In this document: positions 18,376 to 23,093 of the stretch, one piece after another | How the letters are laid out: every line of letters begins with the position of its first letter | Position numbering within the stretch: the stretch's first letter is position 1 | DNA from: a virus | IMG/VR virus record: IMGVR_UViG_3300009553_000276 | Span: 1-23,093 of that record | Length of the DNA stretch: 23,093 nucleotides | Strand: one strand, 5' to 3' | Notes under the pieces: model-generated | The model's input: the letters and a program-made list of their open reading frames with translations, nothing else | What the model was told of the DNA's origin: nothing | Database searches by the model: none | Translations under genes and position numbers: made by a program

Positions 18376-20649
18376 TCAACGTCGCCTCAAACCTGACAAC
18401 TCGATGGCCGGCGGGATGACGGCCTGCTGGTTGGCCTCGATCAACTCGGAATAGGTGTCAACCCGCCCGTCCGCATGGGTGATGTTGACCGACAGCATGA
18501 TCGGCGTTTTCTGCGGCTCGGCTATCTTCTGAAGCAACTCCTGCTGCGCCGCCAATACCGCGGTCGTGATCGTCTGCTGGAGCTGGTTGGCCTGGGTTGC
18601 ATCGAGCACCGGTTGAAGGGCACGAGCGTCGGCGATGGCCTGCAGTTGCGCCACGATGTCCACGCGTGCGGCCGCGCGCCCGGCTTCGAGCTCAGCTTGC
18701 TGGGCCTGGGTCGCGGCAATCTGCGCCACGGCCAGGGTGGCCTGCTCGGCGAGGTCCTTGAGTTGCTGCTCGAGACTGGCTCGATCTGCCGCACGCTTGG
18801 CCTCGAGCTCGCCCTGCTGCGCCTGGTTCGCGGCGAGCTGCGCGGTCGCGAGTGCTGCCTGGTCGGCGAGGTTCACCATCTGCTGCTGGATGTCGGCGCG
18901 CTCGCTGGCACGGCTGGCACTCGTTACCCCACGCCCCGCCTCGAGCGCACTAAGCGCGACGCCCGGTTCCTGTCGGTTCAACTCGCGCAGCTCGCGTCGG
19001 GCCGCAGATCGCTCGCTGGCCGACGCGTTCCGGTTCGACGCAATAAGCCGTGCGCGTTGCTGCTCGTAGTTCAGGTCCTCGAGCGCGTTGCTCGCTGGCA
19101 TGGCCGCCAGTCGTGCCTGAAGCATGTTCTGCTGCAGAGTGGTATCCGCCTGCTGTACCAGGCGCGCCATCTCCTGAGCACGCTGCAGATCTTCGAGAGC
19201 CTCGGCAGCCGGTAGTGCGGCCATACGCGCGCGGATCTGCTGCTCCTGCAGCGAGGTATTGGTCGCCTGGATCAGATGACTGACCTGTTGCGCCCGTTGG
19301 AGGTCCTCGAGCGCTTCGGTCGCGGGGAGCGCAGCCATCCGCGCGCGGAGTTGTTGCTCGGCGATATCGCGCTGTAGGGCGGCCATCTGTTGCTGCGCTG
19401 GCAGGAGCGATTGCCGAACCCGCGCTTCCTCGGCAGCCAGGTCGACCGATTGCCGTTGCAGGTCGACCAATTCCACCTGCGACTGCTTGACATCGCGGAA
19501 GGCCGCCTGGAGTTGGTCCTTAAACGCGATGCTGGCGAGTTTGCCGGCCTGGTCGCTCGTTTCCTTCAAGTCCTGTAGCGCACTGCTGATAACGGTGACG
19601 CCTGGACGTACAGCCGCTTCGGCGTCGTCCTTCAGCCGTTTCGCTGCGGCCGCGGTGTCATAGAGTGCCTTGGTTGCCCCTGGCGCCGCATCCTTGATCT
19701 TTGCGAGTTCAGGGCTGATCACCGTAACGCCAGGGAAGGCGAATGACTGAGCCGCCGTCGCCGCACCTGCTAGTGACTGGCCCTTGCCCAACTCCTCAAG
19801 GAACTTGCGGAAGCGCACGGCGCCTGTATCTTTGCCCTCAAAGCCCTCGGCGAACGCACGCGCCGCTCTCTCGAGCACGTTCAGCCCCGCTATGGTCGGA
19901 CCCTTCGTGAATTCGCCGAAGGCGACTTGCAACCGATGCGCGGAGGTTTCCGCTCGACCGAACGAAGCATCGAGCGAGTCGGTCTTCGATGTGGCCAGAT
20001 CCGTGAATTGACCCGCCTGCTTGAGCAGCTCGCTGTACCGAACCTGCGCCTTCTGCACGTCGGTCATGGTCCCGAACGTCGTCTTAAGCGACCCGTTCAT
20101 CGCCTGGTTCGTCAGGAACGTGTCGTTCAACGTCAGACCCAAGTATTCGCTCGCCTCGGCTTCGCCGCGGATCGCCGACTGGACGCGCTCAAACGATTCC
20201 GCGATGCCGATGCCGCGAACTCGAGCCAGGTCGGCCGAGACCCTGATCAGTTTCTGCGTCTGGTCGATCGTCAGCCCGTAGTTCTGGCTGAGCGTTCTGG
20301 CACTGAGGGCGGCCTCAAGAATTGCGTCACTTGTGAACCCGGTCGTCGCCTCGAGTTGAGAGGCGAACTTCTGATACTGACTTGCCGCCTCTCCATACGC
20401 CATCGAGGAAGCGCGAATGACACGTTCATGCTGTCGAGCAGCGTCTACGGATGAACTGAACGCCTGACCGAGTGCCTGCACGGCATCCGTCGCTTTGTCG
20501 GCCGCGAACCCGGCTACCCCGCCAATCGCGGCGGCACCGGCAGCACTCAGCGAACGCCGCGTTTCCTGAACCGCTCGCTGCGTCTCTTTGACGCCCGACG
20601 TATCCGCAACCGTGCGAATGTAGACGCGTAGTTCTTCGGTAGCCGGCAT
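18376..20649 (-). CDS. Tail tape measure protein
   Basis: The protein has 757 residues, the longest in the window, and is mainly helical and Ala/Gln-rich. It sets tail length and helps DNA ejection. The N-terminus (MPATEELRVYIRTVADTSGV) is typical, with a hydrophobic stretch (39-60, AAIGGVAGFAADKATDAVQA) that may insert in the membrane. Residues 70-240 contain the conserved phrases YGLTIDQTQKLIRVSADLAR and LTLNDTFLTNQAMNGS. From about 385 the protein is coiled coil with two repeat families of 38 and 39 residues. A PGVTVIS peptide occurs at 306-312 and 349-355. It follows the tail-assembly genes, as expected. Confidence 0.88.
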   Translation of the reverse strand: MPATEELRVYIRTVADTSGVKETQRAVQETRRSLSAAGAAAIGGVAGFAADKATDAVQALGQAFSSSVDAARQHERVIRASSMAYGEAASQYQKFASQLEATTGFTSDAILEAALSARTLSQNYGLTIDQTQKLIRVSADLARVRGIGIAESFERVQSAIRGEAEASEYLGLTLNDTFLTNQAMNGSLKTTFGTMTDVQKAQVRYSELLKQAGQFTDLATSKTDSLDASFGRAETSAHRLQVAFGEFTKGPTIAGLNVLERAARAFAEGFEGKDTGAVRFRKFLEELGKGQSLAGAATAAQSFAFPGVTVISPELAKIKDAAPGATKALYDTAAAAKRLKDDAEAAVRPGVTVISSALQDLKETSDQAGKLASIAFKDQLQAAFRDVKQSQVELVDLQRQSVDLAAEEARVRQSLLPAQQQMAALQRDIAEQQLRARMAALPATEALEDLQRAQQVSHLIQATNTSLQEQQIRARMAALPAAEALEDLQRAQEMARLVQQADTTLQQNMLQARLAAMPASNALEDLNYEQQRARLIASNRNASASERSAARRELRELNRQEPGVALSALEAGRGVTSASRASERADIQQQMVNLADQAALATAQLAANQAQQGELEAKRAADRASLEQQLKDLAEQATLAVAQIAATQAQQAELEAGRAAARVDIVAQLQAIADARALQPVLDATQANQLQQTITTAVLAAQQELLQKIAEPQKTPIMLSVNITHADGRVDTYSELIEANQQAVIPPAIELSGLRRR
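18613..18900 (-). repeat. Tape measure 39-residue repeats
   Basis: Residues 584-622 and 623-661 are two full copies (RADIQQQMVNLADQAAL and RASLEQQLKDLAEQATL at their starts, each later containing TQAQQ/NQAQQ and ELEA). A partial third copy begins at 662. The exact period is 39. Confidence 0.7.
19030..19359 (-). repeat. Tape measure 38-residue repeats
   Basis: Residues 431-468, 469-506 and 507-540 repeat the phrase R/Q-ARMAALPA-x-EALEDLQRAQ (the last copy has ARLAAMPASNALEDLNYEQ). The period is 38, with the third copy truncated. Tape-measure length is tied to tail length, so gain or loss of a unit would be expected to change the tail. Confidence 0.72.
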
Positions 20650-20717
20650 CAGCGCTTCATCAAATCGTCATCTTCGGAGGTTCGTACGGCGACTGCGATC
20701 GGCCATAACCCGCCTGG

Positions 20718-21038
20718 ATGAAAATCGCTTCGATGCTGTTGGGCGCAGTCGCTTCGCTCCTGGTTCTGGTCGGATTGTGGAAACTCGGTGCCACGGGCTT
20801 TCTGATGGGAATCGCGTTCTTATTGGCTGTGCCGCTGTATTGCTTGCCTTCGATCCTCGGCCGATCCACGCGCAATTGGAAAGGCATCATGGCCGTCAAT
20901 CTTTTGTTGGGTTGGACCGGGGTTGGTTGGGGAGCCGCGCTCATTTGGGCTGCCTGGTCGCTTCGATGCGAGCGTGAAAAACGCGCCGTCTACTCATCAT
21001 CCACAAACACGACCTCGTCGCCCGTCGCCATCCCCTGA
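20718..21038 (+). CDS. imm: Superinfection immunity (Imm-like) membrane protein
   Basis: A 106-residue protein on the strand opposite to all neighbours. The segment YCLPSILGRSTRNWKGIMAV, then NLLLGWTGVGWGAALIWAAW, is the signature of the Imm_superinfect family (T4 Imm-like), which blocks DNA entry of a second phage. Three hydrophobic segments lie at about 4-22, 27-44 and 57-80. An in-frame TAA at 20706 fixes the start at 20718. The C-terminal tail (81-106) overlaps the last 49 nt of the leftward tail-assembly frame, an unusual tail-to-tail overlap. No strong ribosome site is seen. As a gene expressed apart from the late transcript, it looks like a moron active in lysogeny. Confidence 0.8.
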   Translation: MKIASMLLGAVASLLVLVGLWKLGATGFLMGIAFLLAVPLYCLPSILGRSTRNWKGIMAVNLLLGWTGVGWGAALIWAAWSLRCEREKRAVYSSSTNTTSSPVAIP

Positions 21039-21582
21039 TAGGCGCGCGAGACCTCGGCCTCGACGCTGAGCAACTGGAGCAAACGCTCACGTTCCACGGC
21101 CCCCACCTCCCAATACGTGAACGGCGTCCCGCCGAAGCGGTCGGCCAACATGACGGCGAGGTACTGGTCGGGTGGACGGGCACCTACTCTCCGATCGGGC
21201 GCTCGACGCTGGTCGTTGAGGAACTCTCGGAGCTGATGACGGGTACTTTTGGGAGGCCGATGCTGACCCGAAACTCCTCGATATAGCGCTTGTAGATAAA
21301 CCCGACGACGCCTACCGGCAGATCAAGGTCTTCCTCTGAGGCGAGCTCACTGGGTAGCGGGAATGGCTGACTATCCTCGTCGGCGAAGTTCCACGACTGG
21401 ACGATCTTGCCGAACGCCTGCCACCACCGCGGCATATCGTCAACGGCCACAAAGCTGTCATAGACGGACGCGCGCGGATTAGTGCGCATCGTGACTACCC
21501 ATCCGGGGTAGCCGATCTCATCCAACCCAATGTCGACAGTGTTGATCGGCAGCGCGACCGTGCCACTCCGCTCGAGCAGCAT
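20990..21582 (-). CDS. Tail assembly chaperone, long -1 frameshift product (GT-like)
   Basis: The short protein's frame slips back one base at the CCCAAAA heptamer (21253-21247), avoids the stop at 21184, and reads on to TAG at 20992-20990. The added segment contains HQLREFLNDQRRAPDRR, PPDQYLAVMLADRFGG, FTYWEVGAVERERLLQLL and ends GDEVVFVDDE. This sequence is clearly protein-like and is open through the whole interval. In siphophages such pairs (lambda G and GT) act as chaperones that load tape measure protein, and they lie just before the tape measure gene, as here. The frameshift itself is inferred from sequence. The reader should treat the product as a joined CDS: 21582-21247 and then 21247-20990 in the -1 frame. 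Confidence 0.75.
21184..21582 (-). CDS. Tail assembly chaperone, short form (G-like)
   Basis: A 132-residue protein starting MLLERSGTVALPINTVDIGL. Its ATG lies in a TAATG overlap with the major tail gene. It contains PGWVVTMRTNPRASVYDSF and FADEDSQPFPLPSELASEED, and ends with a Ser/Thr-rich stretch after GLPKVPVISS. It matches the size, position (after the major tail protein, before tape measure) and compact helical start of siphophage tail assembly chaperones. The ribosome can terminate at 21184 or slip to make the longer product. An extended frame to 21675 is rejected because it overlaps the major tail gene. Confidence 0.72.
   Translation of the reverse strand: MLLERSGTVALPINTVDIGLDEIGYPGWVVTMRTNPRASVYDSFVAVDDMPRWWQAFGKIVQSWNFADEDSQPFPLPSELASEEDLDLPVGVVGFIYKRYIEEFRVSIGLPKVPVISSESSSTTSVERPIGE
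21247..21253 (-). promoter_or_regulatory. -1 ribosomal frameshift slippery site CCCAAAA
   Basis: In the zero frame it reads C-CCA-AAA, exactly the X-XXY-YYZ form, and re-pairs as CCC-AAA after slipping. It is followed by CTCCGA and, about 37 nt later, the complementary TCGGAG, which may form a stimulatory stem. The downstream -1 frame is open for 86 codons. Confidence 0.72.
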
Positions 21583-21983
21583 TACAACTGGTTGACCATG
21601 TTGCCGCGCGATGTCCAGTTCCCCGTGATGGTGACCGCGGCATCGACGGCTGTGTTCAGACTGTAATTGACCCACGCCGGCCCACCGAAGTAGCGCGCCA
21701 TCGCGAAACGGCTCGGGTAGACCGCAATGTTGGTCCCATCGGGACTGTTCGACGCGTCGCGCAGCGTGGTGTCGTCGGTTGCCCAGAAGCCCTCGAAGGT
21801 GCCGCTCGAGCTCGGGAAGCCTTGCACCGCGGTTTTATTGCTGGCACCGAACTCGGTGGTGTCGATTTCCTCGCGCGAGTTATCCAGCGTGAACGCGCGG
21901 AACCCGCCGGCGAGCGTGGGCGTGCCCGTGCCCGTGGACGACATGTAGATCAACCCGTTCGCGCCCGAATACTTGACCGCCAT
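21582..21983 (-). CDS. Major tail (tube) protein
   Basis: A 133-residue protein starting MAVKYSGANGLIYMSSTGTG. It is beta-rich and compact, with phrases FTLDNSREEIDTTEFGASNK, GFPSSSGTFEGFWATDDTTL and AVTITGNWTSRGNMVNQL that are typical of small siphophage tube proteins. It lies just upstream of the chaperone pair and tape measure, the canonical place. AGAGAGGAG lies just ahead of its ATG. The longer frame (to 22106) overlaps the glycosyltransferase and is rejected. Confidence 0.82.
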   Translation of the reverse strand: MAVKYSGANGLIYMSSTGTGTPTLAGGFRAFTLDNSREEIDTTEFGASNKTAVQGFPSSSGTFEGFWATDDTTLRDASNSPDGTNIAVYPSRFAMARYFGGPAWVNYSLNTAVDAAVTITGNWTSRGNMVNQL

Positions 21984-21987
21984 TCGA

Positions 21988-23049
21988 TCATGCTCCTCTC
22001 TGGAGTAGTTGGGGCCGCTCGACCAGCTCGAGGTCGGCCAGGACTTTGCCCGCCCGCGCGGTGAAGGTATGGGGTTCCACGGCGAGACGTGCCTGCCGCG
22101 CGGCATGGTGTCGGGCCGGGCTGTCCTGCAGGTACGCGCGGATCGTCCGCTCGAGGGTGCTCGTGTCGACCATCGGCACCGCGTCGCCGAACAGCTCGTA
22201 GATTTCGAGTCGAACGTCAGACACCTGGAACAGCCCGCAGGCCGCGAGCTCGTAGGTGCGCGGATTCGCGCTTTCCGCGTGGGCTACACGCGCTGCGCCG
22301 CGGCCATAGGTCTTGCTGGACCGGTGCAGGTTCAGGCCGATCTTCGCCCGCCTGTAGAGCCCTACGGCGGTCTCATTACTGACGGGGCCCGAGCGCACAA
22401 ACTGCCGCAGTTTTGAGGTCGGCCCGAGCAACCCCCACTCGCCGTACAGACCCAGGTCGATGCCCGTCCAGTCGATGCTCTTGAGGATCTCGATGCGCTC
22501 CGGAAAGCCCGAGCCGACGAACACGACGTCATGCGCCGGCAGGCTGAGGTCGAGCGGCACGTCGGTCCGATGCCGCGCGGGATCGTAGGCGTGGCGCATG
22601 TAACCCGCGTGTAACCGGTGTGTCGATGTCCGCTCGGTCGTCCAGCAAATGTCCGCTAGAGCGGCCATCGTGGCCTGCTGCTCGTCCTCGTACGGCGACT
22701 CGGTGAACAGCACCGCGGTCCGCAGCCCAGCCCTGCGCATCATCTCGAGCACGTCCGGGTGAAAGAACATGCCCGAGACAATGAACACCCAGTCGGCCTG
22801 GAACCGAAGGGCCATCTCGAGCGCCTCGACACTGCCGCGGTAGATCGCGTCGGGCCAGCCGGGCCGGTCCTCAGGCTTACCGCCGCGGCGGCGCCAGAGC
22901 TTGTGCACCCACTCGCGCGCCAGGCTGAGCCGCGTACCCAGGTCGTACAGCCACACCTCGGCGTCCGTCGCGCGCAGGGCAGCCAGGTAGCCGTCCTCGA
23001 CGTCTCGAGTCGAGAAGGCCGCGCCGGCGCCGACGAGCAGGATGCGCAA
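21988..23049 (-). CDS. CgeB-type glycosyltransferase
   Basis: A 353-residue cytoplasmic enzyme with a TTG start at 23049 and opening MRILLVGAGAAFSTRDVEDG, a Rossmann-like first strand. WVFIVSGMFFHPDVLEMMR, TAVLFTESPYEDEQQ, VVFVGSGFPERIEIL, GLYGEWG and the C-terminal phrase NPRTYELAACGLFQVSD are typical of CgeB/GT4-like glycosyltransferases, with E (in NPRTYELAAC) as the probable donor-site acid. No signal peptide or membrane span. It is placed just before the major tail gene, so a virion protein or host glycan may be its target, as reported for some actinophages with glycosylated virions. The substrate is not visible. Upstream gene stops 2 nt before the TTG. Confidence 0.78.
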   Translation of the reverse strand: MRILLVGAGAAFSTRDVEDGYLAALRATDAEVWLYDLGTRLSLAREWVHKLWRRRGGKPEDRPGWPDAIYRGSVEALEMALRFQADWVFIVSGMFFHPDVLEMMRRAGLRTAVLFTESPYEDEQQATMAALADICWTTERTSTHRLHAGYMRHAYDPARHRTDVPLDLSLPAHDVVFVGSGFPERIEILKSIDWTGIDLGLYGEWGLLGPTSKLRQFVRSGPVSNETAVGLYRRAKIGLNLHRSSKTYGRGAARVAHAESANPRTYELAACGLFQVSDVRLEIYELFGDAVPMVDTSTLERTIRAYLQDSPARHHAARQARLAVEPHTFTARAGKVLADLELVERPQLLQRGA

Positions 23050-23051
23050 GC

Positions 23052-23093
23052 CTAGTCGCCGCCGCTGACTCGCTTGCTGGGGTCGGTGAGCTG
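23052..23093 (-). CDS. C-terminal end of an upstream head/tail gene (partial)
   Basis: The last 13 codons of a frame entering from the right edge, ending LTDPSKRVSGGD at TAG 23054-23052, 2 nt before the glycosyltransferase start. It is too short to identify. The location (before the tail tube region) suggests a head-tail connector or completion protein. Confidence 0.35.
   Translation of the reverse strand, partial: QLTDPSKRVSGGD

Noticed and set aside
18475-19215. 246-codon rightward frame opposite the tape measure gene
   Set aside because: Leu/Arg-rich mirror of the coiled-coil repeats, with no motif and no promoter.
20941-21183. 80-codon leftward GTG frame after the tail chaperone
   Set aside because: Ser/Arg-rich shadow. 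The -1 frame read from the CCCAAAA site gives the natural protein.

Overview
This window is almost certainly part of a temperate, tailed double-stranded DNA phage (long non-contractile, siphovirus-like tail) of a high-G+C host. It carries terminase genes, a complete tail module, a lysis cassette, a tyrosine integrase next to an attachment site, and a repressor. The Rpf-type cell-wall hydrolase, frequent GTG/TTG starts, and TANNNT boxes placed 7-8 nt before start codons fit an actinobacterial host best. Another high-G+C Gram-positive-like lineage such as Chloroflexota is possible. The host cannot be fixed from this sequence alone.

Layout, left to right. (1) 1-4528, leftward: a tightly overlapping early operon, read from right to left as an Xis-like winged-helix protein, a 41-aa membrane peptide, an unknown protein, an Rpf-domain protein, a small membrane protein, a Cys-rich peptide, a putative single-strand annealing protein, a VRR-NUC nuclease, a replication initiator-like protein, two zinc-finger-like small proteins, then TerS and the start of TerL, which runs off the window. 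(2) 4529-5482: control and attachment region, with divergent promoters, a Cro/C1-type repressor, and an attP whose core is the 3' half of a tRNA-Phe(GAA) gene. Four copies of a 12-bp arm-like motif flank the core, and several TCCCG..CGGGA palindromes lie nearby. (3) 5483-6900, leftward: integrase and an overlapping ribbon-helix-helix gene. (4) 6983-11352, rightward: an accessory cassette with a TcmP-like protein translationally coupled to a ParB-domain/gp37-gp68 (three-Cys) fusion, followed by small coiled-coil and membrane proteins. (5) 11473-23093, leftward: late genes. Read in transcription order from the right edge they are a CgeB-type glycosyltransferase, major tail protein, tail assembly chaperones with a CCCAAAA -1 frameshift site, tape measure, distal tail and hub proteins, fibre/appendage proteins, a papain-fold endolysin and holin-like proteins. 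A superinfection-immunity (Imm) gene sits on the opposite strand between the chaperone and tape-measure genes.

TerL leaves the window at the left and head/tail genes enter at the right, while attP lies in the middle with phage genes on both sides. The window therefore looks like the excised or circular phage form, not an integrated prophage. The most unusual parts are the TcmP/ParB-gp37-68 pair, the antisense Imm gene, the phage-borne Rpf protein, and the repeat-rich attP/operator region.
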